A program made the position numbers and the translations under genes. DNA of 64,000 bases. Origin: Circinella minor. Lineage: Eukaryota; Mucoromycota; Mucoromycetes; Mucorales; Lichtheimiaceae. The DNA is taken from the NCBI GenBank assembly GCA_016758965.1, contig JAEPRB010000020.1, positions 186,168 to 250,167 of the forward strand. Reading direction: 5' to 3'. The notes under the pieces were generated by a model, which was given only the letters and a program-made list of their open reading frames with translations, made no database searches and was not told the DNA's origin. Positions 36,309 through 47,576 of the stretch are shown piece by piece; the stretch's first letter is position 1; the number at the start of each line of letters is the position of its first letter.

Positions 36309-37656
36309 ATGACTGACCGTAAAGAAACTTTGGCCTTGTCCATTCGCGCACAAGAAGAAAAAATCAAACAGCTTAAAACCAATAATGCTGAATCCACTGA
36401 AGTCGATGCCGAAATTGCTGTCTTAAAAGGCTTAAAACAAGAGCTTGACGCTTTGAATGGTGGTAAAAAGAAGGGTAAAGCTGGCAAGAATGCTTTTACC
36501 TTAAAAACTGCAAAGGTACTATTATATATAGCAAAATATGTTGACATTATAAAATGATTTATTTATTACGGTTTCAATATACATGTCAAGAGAAAAAAAA
36601 AGGGAGACAGGATAAAAAGTTTTTTGTTTATTAACGAACTTTTATATATATATATATAACAACAAAACAAACGAATAGGGTACCAAAGATCATAATGACA
36701 AGGAAATGGCTATTCGTGAAAAAGTATTTTCAACCATTACTAAGGTGTTCAAGAAACACGGTGCTGTTACTATTGATACACCTGTCTTTGAACTTAAGGT
36801 TGGTTTTTGACGCCTGTATACTATATATGTATAAAGAAGATTATGGACTAAAAAGAATCATTAATGATAATTGGGATTTTTGGGTGAAATAATAAATAGG
36901 AAATTCTTGCTGGTAAATATGGTGAAGATAGTAAGTTAATTTATGATTTAGCAGATCAAGGTGGTGAAGAATGTTCACTTCGTTATGATTTAACTGTAAG
37001 TTTTGTTTATCTGTTTCTTATATGATGATAATGAATGATGCAGGGCGATATCAATTTTTTTTTTTACTAATTATAATTCTTACCTTTTTTTTAGGTACCA
37101 TTTGCTCGTTTCCTTGCAATGAATGGTAAGGAATACCAAAACTTCAAACGTTATCATATTGCTAAAGTCTATCGTCGTGATCAACCTGCTATGACCAAGG
37201 GTCGTATGAGAGAATTTTATCAATGTGTAAGTTTTGTCGAGTGTGTGTATGTGTGTGTATTAAGCTGGACAGATAAAAAAAAACTTATATTTTATATATT
37301 TTTATGTTATATAGGATTTCGATATCGCAGGTACATATGATTCAATGATTGCAGACTCCGAAATCTTAAAGATTTTAACTGAAGCATTGGATAATCTGGA
37401 TGTTGGTCAATATACTGTCAAGGTAAAATTATATAAAAATTATAATGGTTTTTTTTTTAAAAAAAAATACATTTGGATACTGATTATTTTGGATGATATA
37501 GATTAACCACCGAAAGATTTTGGATGGTATTTTCGAAGTTTGTGGTGTACCTGAAGAAAAGATTCGCCCTATTTCATCTGCTGTTGACAAGCTTGATAAG
37601 GTAAAAAAAAATTGAAAGAAAAGGAAAAGATTAATATATATAAGATACTTATTATT

Positions 37657-37700
<44 letters not shown>

Positions 37701-38574
37701 GTCACCATGGGAAGATGTCAAGAAGGAAATGACAGAAGAAAAGGGATTACCCGAAGACGTTGCTGACAAGATTGGTGAATATGTGAAATTGAAGGGTGGT
37801 CGCGATTTATTGGATAAGCTTAAGGCCGATGAAGTTTTGTCCAAGAATGCTAGTGCAGCCAAAGGTCTTGAAGAAATGACTACCTTATTTGATTATTTGG
37901 ATATCTTTGATATCACTCAAAAGATGTCATTTGATATGAGTTTGGCTCGTGGTCTTGATTATTATACCGGTATTATTTACGAAGCAGTTACTGAAAAATC
38001 AGCTCCTCCTGCCTTGGCTGACGGTGAAAAACCCAAACCCAAGAGCAAGAAGAATGACTCGGATGAATTAGATGAATCTACTGTGGGTGTTGGTTCTATT
38101 GCTGCTGGTGGTCGTTATGATAATTTGGTTGGTATGTTTTCAGGTGTTAACAAAAAGGGTCAACCTAATTTGCAAATTCCATGTGTCGGTGTTTCCATTG
38201 GTGTGGAACGTGTCTTCTCTATTTTAATGTCCAAGCAAAAAGCTGAAGATATCAAGAGTAATGAAACAGAAGTATACGTGATTTCTGTTGGTGATGGATT
38301 GCTCAAAGAACGTATGGAAATTGCTAATGAATTATGGAAAAATGATATTAAGGCTTCATTCATGTTCAAGAATAAGCCTAAATTGGATAAACAATGGTCT
38401 GCTTGTGAAAAGGAACATATTCCTTTTGCTGTAATTATTGGTCGTGATGAATTGGATAAGGGTGAGATCCGTGTCAAGGATATGCGAAGTAAAGATGAAA
38501 GTCAAAAGGGTGGTGTTACTGTTCAACGTAGTAATATGGTTCAAGAACTTAAGGACCGTTTGACCCAACTCTAA
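36309..38574 (+). CDS. HTS1: Histidyl-tRNA synthetase, cytosolic type with WHEP domain
   Basis: This class II synthetase charges tRNA-His. Exons 36309-36515, 36679-36798, 36900-36995, 37095-37226, 37315-37422, 37502-37600 and 37702-38574 give 544 residues, and all six introns are phase 0. Residues 1-60 form a WHEP-like helical hairpin ([14 protein letters not shown] then [18 protein letters not shown]). The catalytic core shows [18 protein letters not shown], motif 2 as [19 protein letters not shown] followed by DFD, and the HisRS-specific [14 protein letters not shown]. The C-terminal anticodon-binding domain includes VYVISVGDG and [15 protein letters not shown]. No mitochondrial presequence is seen at the chosen ATG, although fungi often make both forms from one gene; an upstream in-frame ATG was not found. 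The exon-2 region between two DK motifs is as usual. Confidence 0.96.
37657..37700 (+). repeat. (TC)n(TA)n microsatellite forming a 3' splice site
   Basis: A (TC)9 then (TA)13 compound microsatellite fills the end of the last HisRS intron and supplies the polypyrimidine tract and the TA before the acceptor AG at 37700-37701. It is expected to vary in length between strains. Confidence 0.8.
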
Positions 38575-39432
38575 AAAAAAAATAACCATCCCATTTCCAT
38601 ATTCAAGAATATTCATATAGAAAAGCTCTTATCCCCTTTTTTTTTACAAATCTACATAACAACAACACCCAAAAATTATATATACTCACTATTAAAAAAG
38701 AAAAAAGCAATGTGTTCTTATTCGGAATTATAGTTATAATAATAGTAATAATTAGGCAACAAATGGTTGTAAATTATGATATTTATGTAAAAAAAAATTT
38801 ATGTTTATATTTATTTATTTTGTGCTGCTGATTTTAAGTCATCATTCAAAGCACAGCAAATGTGTTTTTTTTTTGTCCGATAATGTCAATTAAATATAAA
38901 TTATTATATTGTTATATATAATATTGGCATAATTGTTTATGCCAGAATTCAGGGACTCGTTCACGATGTGCATACACGAGAATAAGTTAAATAACATGTG
39001 ATATATTAATATCAATCTTTTAATATCTAGACAAGAATTACTCTTGGTCCTATTAATAATAGATGACTTTAATGTCGTACCAGACACATCGTCTTCTTCC
39101 TTTTAAATGCCACATAGTATTTATGATACGTATCACTGACAAAAAAAAATTAAACAAAAGAAAAAAGAAAACAGTGCATTATTTGAAACAACTTACATTT
39201 TCTTTGTGAACAGGGAGAAAACAGGGTGTTTATATATGAAAAATAAAATAAAGCACATGCCAAAACCTGCATGCAGTTTGTGTTCTTTTGCGGAGTTCCG
39301 TTTTTTATTTTTTTTTTATTTTTGCTCTTACGCGCATCGGTTTCCTTATAAGCTTTTTTTTTCCCTCCTTAACTTTTTACTCTCCTCACCTTATTCCTCT
39401 TTCATTAACATTTACATTATAAAAAAAGAAGG
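38575..39432. other. Intergenic, nothing recognised
   Basis: HisRS 3' flank and Lunapark promoter. The region is A/T-rich. A pyrimidine-rich stretch, CCCTCCTTAACTTTTTACTC, ends about 50 bp before the Lunapark ATG. Confidence 0.5.
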
Positions 39433-41037
39433 ATGGGTGCTTTATTGTCAAAGCAAAAGGTAAAAATTATACTTGGAACTAAATGCATTGTTTTTTTACC
39501 GAGATTTTTTGTATATATATGAGGTTTCGAAATTCACTCATGCAAATATTTTTTTTATCATTATTTCAAAGAGTGACCCAAACGACTATGAACAAATACT
39601 TTCAGAACTTGACGAAAAGATTCAAAAAGCAGAAGTTAGACTTTCCGAAATCAAAATTCGTGAACGTCGAACGGGTGTATTATGGATAATTTATGGAACG
39701 ATAGCATGGGCAGCTTTTTTATTGTATAGTTTTATTGCACTTCATGGAGGTGGAGATATTGATTGGGATACGTCCGTTATGACCTTATTACCTGTTCTCG
39801 TGATACCATTAGGGTAAAAAAAAAAGAAAACATAGAATTTTTTTTTGTGCATTATAATTATATATGTGCGCGATATTACATATTAGGTTACTCAACATAA
39901 CTTTCTCTTTTCCCTGAACCTGAATAGAATTTATTATACGCGTCGATTATTAAAGTGGTTTTATACTCGAAAACAAACTAATGAAGAAGCCAATTTAGGT
40001 GCTTTACGCGCTCAACAAAAACTCAAGGTTGAAGAATTGAAAAAGAAAACATCTTATTATACCACAAAATCATTGTTAGAACGATATGATTTGGCTGCTG
40101 CACAAAAGAAAAAACAACAAGAACAAGCACAAAGAAACGGTCAAGCTGCTATGGCAACAGCACGTCAACAACCATCACCAGGACAACAACAACAACTAAG
40201 ACAAAGAAATGGAGGTTGGTTGATTATTGTTTTTTATTTTTGCATAAATGTGATACATGGACAAATAAAGAAGGGAAAAATGAAAGGGGGGTTTTTTTTA
40301 ATTGATATGCTATCTATAATAGGTCCGGGTCCAGCTCCTTTGCAACAAGGTCAGGGTATGACACATCCTCAGCAGCAGCAACATCAACAACAAGGTGGTC
40401 CCATACCCAATCATGGACCAGGAGGACTTACAGTACCGAGACCACTTATGCCACAACCGCCACAACCCAGGGAACGTCAATGGTATGATAAATTAGTGGA
40501 TGCATTAGTAGGAGAGGAAGGACCTGAGACGAAATATGCTTTAATATGCCGTCATTGTTTTATGCATAATGGATTAGTTTTACCTCAAGAAATCGACTAT
40601 ATACGTAAGTTTAATTTTCATATATAATATATAAGAATGATCGTGTTAGGGGGGAGGGAAGGAAACAATTCGATAAATCTTAAACATAACTTGTCTTTCT
40701 ATATATAGAATATACCTGCCCAAATTGTAAACAATTTAATCCAGCACGAAAAATAGCAGTACGACCTCCATCACCAGCACCTCCATCACCTCTCACACCA
40801 CAACATCAAGCAACAGTATCTGATGTAAACAAATCCAAAAATGACATCTCACTAGAACCACAACCTTTAGTAATGACGGAAGAAAATGGTAAAAATGGTC
40901 ATCAGCAAGGATCACCTTCATTTCCATCTGAAGAAACCGGACCAGTATCGTATAGGGTTTCAGATGAAGATGATGATAATAATGACAAGAGTAACATTCT
41001 TAATAACACAAATACGGATGGTATCAAGACATCATGA
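39433..41037 (+). CDS. LNP1: Lunapark (ER three-way-junction protein)
   Basis: Lunapark stabilises three-way junctions of tubular ER. Exons 39433-39459, 39572-39813, 39928-40214, 40323-40604 and 40709-41037 give 388 residues; the first exon is just nine codons (MGALLSKQK), with a glycine at position 2 that may be myristoylated. Then follow a coiled coil (QILSELDEKIQKAEVRLSEI), two membrane segments (LWIIYGTIAWAAFLLYSF and VMTLLPVLVIPLGIYYTRRL) and a second coiled coil. A Gln/Pro-rich linker leads to the Lunapark zinc ribbon: YALICRHCFMHNGL pairs with YTCPNCKQFNPARK, C-x2-C twice. The tail is acidic and Asn-rich. The zinc ribbon is split by an intron between the two cysteine pairs. Confidence 0.93.
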
Positions 41038-41663
41038 TCTTCTTAAACATACATACAGACATATTTCTTGTTCATATTCCCCTCCCCCTTTTCTTTAACC
41101 CCCAAAAAAAATCACTTTGCGCTCTTTTTTTTATGTGCGCATTGTTCAATTCTATTTATCATTATCTTTTATATATATATATTATATTTCTTGATTGTTA
41201 AGTGGAAAAAATACCTCTCTTTTTTTTTAATCGAAACCCAACAAAAAAAGACCAAACAGTTTTATCGTGGGTAACCAAAATCTTAAAAATTACAAAATGG
41301 TATGATTTTTTTTTTTTGGAAAGAAACGTTATCTGATCATCTTTTACGTTAATAATATAATTTACAAAATGGGTACTTTTAAAAGATATAAAAGAACGTT
41401 GTCAATATATATGTATATATAAACAATTCATTGTGATTTGTATAAAAAAAAAAGCAAATATAATGTGGTGTATAAAAAGAGTGCGTGTGAAAAAAGAAAA
41501 AAAAAAAGGAAGAGCTGGGAGAATACTAACGAGGAAAAAAGGATAAAGGGATTGGAGGGGACGAGTCACTGTACAAAGAGAAAGAGAAGAAGAAAATGCT
41601 ATGTATATGTATTGTGTGCGTATATGTCTGTGTATTTGTTTGTGATGTAGAATTGTTTTTTTT
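41038..41663. other. Convergent 3' intergenic region
   Basis: Shared 3' flank of Lunapark (plus) and the next minus-strand gene. It holds several T or A tracts and a purine-rich stretch at about 41490-41600. No gene is seen. Confidence 0.5.
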
Positions 41664-42680
41664 TTACTTTGTTTGTTTCCTGTCTATCATTGAAATGGAT
41701 CTTTGTCGTCTTGTGCGTTGTCTATATTGTTGTATCCACATAGTTCTTTTTCTTGCTTCAGCAAATGTTGCAGCATGAATGATAGGTCTATTAGAACCAC
41801 GTTTTCTACCATTTTCTTCTTGTTCTATTGTGTTTGATTCTTTTGCTTCTCGTTGTTGTCGTTGTTGAATTTTATCTTGCATGGCTGTTAAATAATCAAC
41901 AACTTCATCACTATCTGGCATATAGAAAATAGGCATGGATTGATCCATATGAATAGCTTCTATTTCATCATAAGCCGAATGTCCATCGTCAAAGCTTAGT
42001 GTAACAACTGTCTCGTCATCCTCTGCTGACATATTATTATTTATTGAAGTCGTCGCATCTTTACCATCAAATGATTGTGGAGGTTCAAAAGGTCGAAGGT
42101 TCATCAAATATTGTGATAATTCTTCATCCTCTACATAAAGAACGTATATATTAAATTTCTTTTTAGTATGACAAAAAAAAAACATTATTTCATTTCTTCT
42201 CTTTCTACTTTTTTTCTTTCTATCCTTACCAGCGTTGAATGCAGCTTCTTCATCTTTGGGTTGTTCTAAACCCAACATTTTTTGTATTTTATTAGGTCCA
42301 TGTTGATGTTGATGTTGTCGTGATGTAGTTGTTGAAGTAAAAAAGGGTCGTTCTTCATCCGATGACAAGCCCAATAATGGTCGATGTAACGAAAAAAAGG
42401 CATTGTGTGCAAATTCAGCTTCAGGCATATTAACCACAGGCATAAATGATAATTGTTCTCGAACAACTGCATCTTGTTCTGTTGGTTGTTGTTGAGTTGT
42501 AGGTACTTGGTTAGTTTGGTCATTATCTTTATTGCTACTGTTACTACTACTGCCATTGCTATTAGGATCATTATTACGATAAGAAGAATAAAAACGATTT
42601 GTTGTTACAGTTTGTTGTGTTGTGATTAATGAACGAGAAACGATATTTCTTCCTGGGATACGATAAATTTTTGATATCAT
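41664..42680 (-). CDS. Mitochondrial presequence protein, possibly Pet20-domain
   Basis: Two exons, 42680-42230 and 42130-41664, with a 99-bp phase-1 intron, give 305 residues. The intron length is a multiple of three and has no stop, so an unspliced product would stay in frame, but GTAAGG...GTAG and its Lys/Phe-rich translation argue it is spliced. The N-terminus MISKIYRIPGRNIVSRSLI is Arg-rich and amphipathic, with RFYSSY soon after, a classic matrix presequence and cleavage region. Then come a Ser/Asn/Gln linker and the conserved-looking block FAHNAFFSLHRPLLGL. The FxxxxRPL pattern preceded by MPVV recalls the fungal Pet20/Sue1 domain, linked to cytochrome c turnover and respiration. The C-terminal end is Arg-rich (RQRTRRQRS). 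The family call is tentative. Confidence 0.7.
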   Translation of the reverse strand: MISKIYRIPGRNIVSRSLITTQQTVTTNRFYSSYRNNDPNSNGSSSNSSNKDNDQTNQVPTTQQQPTEQDAVVREQLSFMPVVNMPEAEFAHNAFFSLHRPLLGLSSDEERPFFTSTTTSRQHQHQHGPNKIQKMLGLEQPKDEEAAFNAGKDRKKKSRKRRNEIMFFFCHTKKKFNIYVLYVEDEELSQYLMNLRPFEPPQSFDGKDATTSINNNMSAEDDETVVTLSFDDGHSAYDEIEAIHMDQSMPIFYMPDSDEVVDYLTAMQDKIQQRQQREAKESNTIEQEENGRKRGSNRPIIHAATFAEARKRTMWIQQYRQRTRRQRSISMIDRKQTK

Positions 42681-42713
42681 TGTTTTTAGTGTTGTATGTG
42701 TATTACTGTGTTG

Positions 42714-42714
<1 letters not shown>

Positions 42715-42763
<49 letters not shown>
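42715..42763. repeat. (TG)24 microsatellite
   Basis: A perfect TG dinucleotide run of about 49 bp sits 35 bp upstream of the start codon of the minus-strand mitochondrial protein. On its coding strand it is a (CA)n leader or core-promoter repeat. Confidence 0.9.
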
Positions 42764-42765
<2 letters not shown>

Positions 42766-44469
42766 GTTGTTGTAAAGTTGTTAATAAAAGTAAAAGAAGA
42801 TATAAAAGAAGAAATTCCGCTTTTCTCGTAAAAGCAACACGGGGTCTGTGGTTTCCATTTAGTTCTTCCTTTCTTTTACTAAAGTTGAGTCACACGATTT
42901 CTTCAACCCCGCAAATATAAATATAATGACGCATTGGTAACTTCATATTATCAATTACCTTTTTTCCCTTTGGCTGTTTTCCCTATCTGAATCCTTTTTA
43001 TCTTATAGATTTTATTTAGATAACATAATTATATATTTTTACTTTTTATTAATAGAATGATAATATGATGGATACTGAATATTATATATGAATAATTAAA
43101 TTGGAGATTTATGTCGACAAATAAAAGGAGCTTTGCCCTCACCAATCCCCCTTTAATCACAATTATACTCGTTCCGCGGGTTCAAGGATAAGAATCATTG
43201 ACAATCCGAGAGTACCCGAACTATAATTTTATTATTGATTAAAATTTTTAAAAAGATAATAATAAAAAATAATTTTTTATATTCAATTTCATCTTTATTG
43301 TTGCAATCATTTGGTATTAAACAGTAGTTAACAATTGTTTTGTTTGCAGTATATTAAAATTTGCTGATGGATTCATTTATGATTCATAAACTGGGTTTTT
43401 TTTTTAGAGTTCGAATTTTTTACTTTATTTAGCAAACATGACGTGATTTATATTTTATTTTTCAGGGCTTTTTAGCTCCGAATGTAATTTTGCCTTCCAT
43501 TTTTTGAAACATTATCATTTAAATTTGCCTAATCCTCTTTGTCATGTTCTTTTTGATATCAATTAACATCATAAAGAAGTAACCATGCTAGTATATTTTT
43601 TCTTTTTTGATCTTTTCAGTAACAACAATTTAATAATATATTAGAATAATTAAAAAAAATTAACAACAAATAGGAATAATTGTGTATCGACATCATCATA
43701 TATTGCTATTATAAATATACTCTTGGTACTTTTGTTTGAGCTTTAGAATATATGAAAGCTATCTTTCGTTTATACTCTGCCTATTATATAATTATTCAAT
43801 TTTTCAAAGTAAGGATGGTAAGATAATATTGTGACTATTCAATATTTTTATGTAGGTGATATAATACACATATAACTTTTATAAGTCCTCAATAGTAAAT
43901 AATTAACGTCAAGGAAAAAAGTCATTTTTCTTTGTCAAGCAAAAGGAGCAGTAAAGTGATTAAATCACATACTTTATTATTTTTACCTGGGGCACTAACC
44001 ACAGACAATTTCTGATTGCTATCAATCATTTCACTCTTAGTATATCATTCTCTACTAATTTAATTAGCTGTCTCTTATAGTAACCATTCCATGCTGTGAA
44101 AGTATGTATGTAAAATGATTTTTGGAAAAAATATTACACTGAAATGTATCTAGCCCTTGGTGAAATATTGATTGAACCTCACAAGTTGAAGACTAAAAAT
44201 CGAAATAACTTTATATACATTTACCTATTTAAAATAAATATTTACTGTTTTAAAAACCATATATTCTAAGTATGAAAAATATATACCAAATAAAAGCTTA
44301 TTAAGTATACAAAAATCTAAGGGGTAGATATAATGGTTTATCAGATGATAATGACACCATTAAAAAAAAAAAGAAACCCAGTTTAACGCGTCTTAGATCT
44401 GTATTTCATGCTGCACGCGACTGACAATCAAACCAACCTTTTTATTTTATTTCTATTATTCACTACAGT
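42764..44469. other. Intergenic, A/T-rich
   Basis: This 1.7-kb divergent spacer between the mitochondrial protein gene and APN2 shows no supported gene. G/C-richer patches near 43130-43210 may be promoter elements. A CACTACAG before 44469 looks like a splice acceptor, so a 5'-UTR intron of APN2 is possible. Confidence 0.45.
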
Positions 44470-44481
44470 ATGGTGCCATGA
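44470..44481 (+). promoter_or_regulatory. Minimal uORF whose stop overlaps the APN2 start
   Basis: ATG-GTG-CCA-TGA: the TGA stop shares bases with the main ATG (CCATGAG). If transcribed in this form, ribosomes ending at TGA could restart on the overlapping ATG. A splice acceptor-like CACTACAG lies directly upstream, so the leader may be spliced to this point. Confidence 0.45.
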
Positions 44482-46687
44482 GAATCTTAACTTGGAATAT
44501 CAATGGACTCGCAACAACATTGCATTATCATCCATGGTCTGAAACTAAATCCTATAAGGTTAATAATAGAAACGACAATCCATTCAGTTTTATTTTTGTA
44601 TAAAATAGTTTATTTAACTGAAAATAAATGGATCTCACTTTTAATTTTTATAGATTCTATTTGACACATTAGAAGCTGATATTATATGGTAAGTTACATG
44701 GGAAGAAGAAAAAAAAAGTAGTTACACTTTATGTATATATGTCCAAATTACTCAACTCAATTGATTTCTTGTAATTAAATAGTTTACAAGAAATAAAATG
44801 TCAACGATCTAAACTTACAAGCGACATGGCAGTGGTTCCTGGTTATGACGCCTATTTTTCTTTTTCAAAAATTAAATTAGGTTATTCGGGCGTAGCCATT
44901 TACGTCAAACAACCACTACAGCCCCGTTGGACTGAAGAAGGGATTACCGGTGTATTAAATAGTAAAATCCATGATGATCCAGAATTCGATTCGTTTCTTA
45001 AATCTTCACTTTCAACAGATCCATTGGCGCTGGACGCTGAAGGACGTTGTATTATCATGGATTTCAATGCATTTATTTTATTCAACATTTATTTCCCTAA
45101 TGATAGTGGTGAGACACGGATTGATTTTAAAATGGATTATCATCGTTGTGTTCGTCGTAGAATGGATGATTACTTAAAACAAGGAAGACAAGTGATTTTA
45201 GTAGGGGATATTAATGCTGTTCATGAAGAACTCGATCATTGTGATCCAAAAAAGAGTATGAAAGAACATGAACTTTTAAATTTCAAAGATTTGCCACAAC
45301 GGACTTGGTTAGATCAATTGATTGTACCAAAAGGACCGTTAGTAGATATATGTCGAAAATACCATCCTGGTCGAAAAGGAATGTTTACTTGTAAGTGATG
45401 TAATTTTGAATGATATTATTAATTAACTACTAATGATATTGAATTAAATTAAGGTTGGAATACTCGGATGAATTCAAGGTAAAAGAGAAATATAAAAAAA
45501 AAAAAAAAGAATTTTTCAAAGGGAACATTTCAATTATCCATACCTTTGTGTACTGATGTTTTTATTTTTTTACTTTACATACGTAATATATGTGTATTTA
45601 GACCATCGAATTATGGTAAGTCTTTGTTTTTATTTTACTATCATTATCTATAACCCTCCCCCAACTAAAAATAAAAATAAAAATTGATGTACATGAACAA
45701 TTTGATTTAGGTACTCGAATCGATTACATTCTTGCTTCAACAGGAATAGAAGAATGGTTCAAAAATGCAGATATTCGACCAGATATTCTGGGATCTGATC
45801 ACTGTCCTGTATATGTTGATTTCCACGACCAGATCCATTATAAAGAAGGCTCACTTATACCAATCAAAGATGTACTTAAATCTGATTCAATTGAACAATC
45901 CGTACTTTTCACACGAAACTATGAAGAATTTTCTGATAAACAGAAAAAATTATCAAGCTGGTTTGGCAAAGGATCAATACCATTAGCATCAACTTCGTCG
46001 TCTACACAATCAAAATCAACTTCTAATACTACAGCCACTATCACGACAGCTTCAACGATAAGACAGCAACAGCAAAAACAACAAAAATCCGTTGATAACA
46101 TACCAGCGAATTCTTTATCCAAAAAAAGAAAATCAACGTCAATGACGCAAAATGCATCTCCTAACAAAGGACAAAGGCTATTAAAATCATTCTTTGGTGC
46201 TGATAATAGTGCTAGTGAAATTAATAGTAAAAGGAAAGAGAAATTAACATTGTCACCTACAGAATCGGTTGAATCATCAATGACAACAACAACAACAAAT
46301 AGTACTGAAAAAGATGAGGATATTGATATAGATTCATTAATGAATGAAGCTAAAGGACGTCAAGATACAAAACAATCATGGAATTCTTTATTTACACCTC
46401 GATCAGCACCTTTATGTCGCTTACATCAAGAGCCTTCTAAATTAATGACGGTAACAAAAAAAGGACCTAATCAAGGAAGACAATTTTATGTTTGTTCTAG
46501 GTAAAATAATGGATTTTATTTTCTTTATCTTTCTTTATATGTAGATGGATCTATTCTATTGATAACTAATTATATATACTATAGACCATTTGGATCTAAT
46601 GATATTTCAACTACCAATGAATATCAATGTGATTTTTTTCAATGGAAACATGAATCCAATAATAATGGAAAATTGTTATTCAAGTGA
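44478..46687 (+). CDS. APN2: AP endonuclease 2 (Apn2/APEX2) with PIP box and GRF zinc finger
   Basis: This nuclease of base-excision repair cleaves at abasic sites and resects 3' ends. Exons 44478-44558, 44654-44688, 44783-45390, 45454-45478, 45602-45615, 45711-46500 and 46585-46687 give 551 residues. Exons 4 and 5 are only 25 and 14 nt. ExoIII-fold motifs are visible: LTWNINGLATTL, LQEIKCQRSKL (metal-binding Glu), FNIYFPND, LVGDINAVHEELDH and GSDHCPVYVDF (catalytic His). The linker carries QRLLKSFF, a PCNA-binding PIP box, and an earlier partial motif KLSSWFGKG. The C-terminal GRF zinc finger reads PLCRLHQEP, GRQFYVCSRP and YQCDFFQWKH. This domain order is that of Apn2, not Apn1 or APEX1. 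A three-codon upstream reading frame overlaps the start. Confidence 0.95.
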
Positions 46688-47053
46688 TTAAGTAATAATA
46701 ATAATAATAATAAAAGGATTCATACATTGTATAATAGCATAAACGGGATCGACGATGATCGCATGTGTGCCACACGTGTGATGGTGTGATACACCGGGTG
46801 CATAAAAGCTTATCTTCCAACAAAAAATGGGGCGAAACGTGAAAAATTACTTGTTTAAGTTTTTTTTTATTACATCTTGACAATAATTTATTTATCTAAA
46901 ATAATATTCTTTTATTATTATTATTATTATTTTGGTTTATATGTACACAATGATGTCCGTGTATATGGTTTGTTCTATATATATATATATGTGTGTATGT
47001 ATGTATATAATAAATAGTAAATGATAGTAAATGTAGTATGCGGATTATTTTAT
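46688..47053. other. Convergent 3' intergenic region
   Basis: Shared 3' flank of APN2 and the CYSTM gene. It holds an (AAT)n run near 46691-46712, a (TTA)n run near 46912-46932 and a short (TA)n. No gene is seen. Confidence 0.5.
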
Positions 47054-47576
47054 TTAACAACATTCTTCAGCAGCAAAACATAAACAAAGGGCAGCCAAGC
47101 TAGTAAATGAATAAAACAAATAATTAGTTTTTTTCATCCAATTTATATATTAAATATAATATTTAAATTGATTTTTTTTTTACCATCCCCAACAACATGC
47201 ATCATCTGTTCGACTTGGTGTTTGTTTAATTACTACTGTTTGTGGTGGAGGAGTTGGTTGATAATAATAAACTATTATAAAACAAACAAAAAATATAAGC
47301 TTCCAATTTATATTTAATAATCATCATGATAATCAATAACAAGATGATAATAAAGAACTTGCCTCCTTGTTGTACATTAGAGCCTAATGGCTGATAAGAC
47401 GAAGAGGAAGAGGATGCAGGGTTATAGTGATATCCAGGGTATGCAGGTGGTGGTTGTTGAAAGTAGTTGGTATTATGGTTACTGTTGACATTGTGTTGTT
47501 GTGCCTCATTATAACATGGTGGTGGCAAAACAGGTGCTGACGTTGGTCGGAATTTATGTTGCTCGGGTACACCCAT
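47054..47576 (-). CDS. CYSTM-type small tail-anchored cysteine-rich protein, GC-AG intron
   Basis: Three minus-strand exons, 47576-47363, 47271-47184 and 47099-47054, give 115 residues. The N-terminal part is Pro/Tyr/Gln-rich (QQPPPAYPGYHY, then YYYQPTPPPQTV) and the protein ends in CCWGCLAALCLCFAAEECC, the cysteine-rich transmembrane module of CYSTM proteins, linked in plants and fungi to stress tolerance at membranes. The second intron separates the first two cysteine residues from the rest of the module. The first intron starts with GC, in GGAG|GCAAGT, the classical non-canonical GC donor: no GT nearby restores the frame. A TATAAAAAGG on the minus strand (about 47607-47616) is only about 30-40 bp before the ATG, so the leader should be very short. 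Confidence 0.85.
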
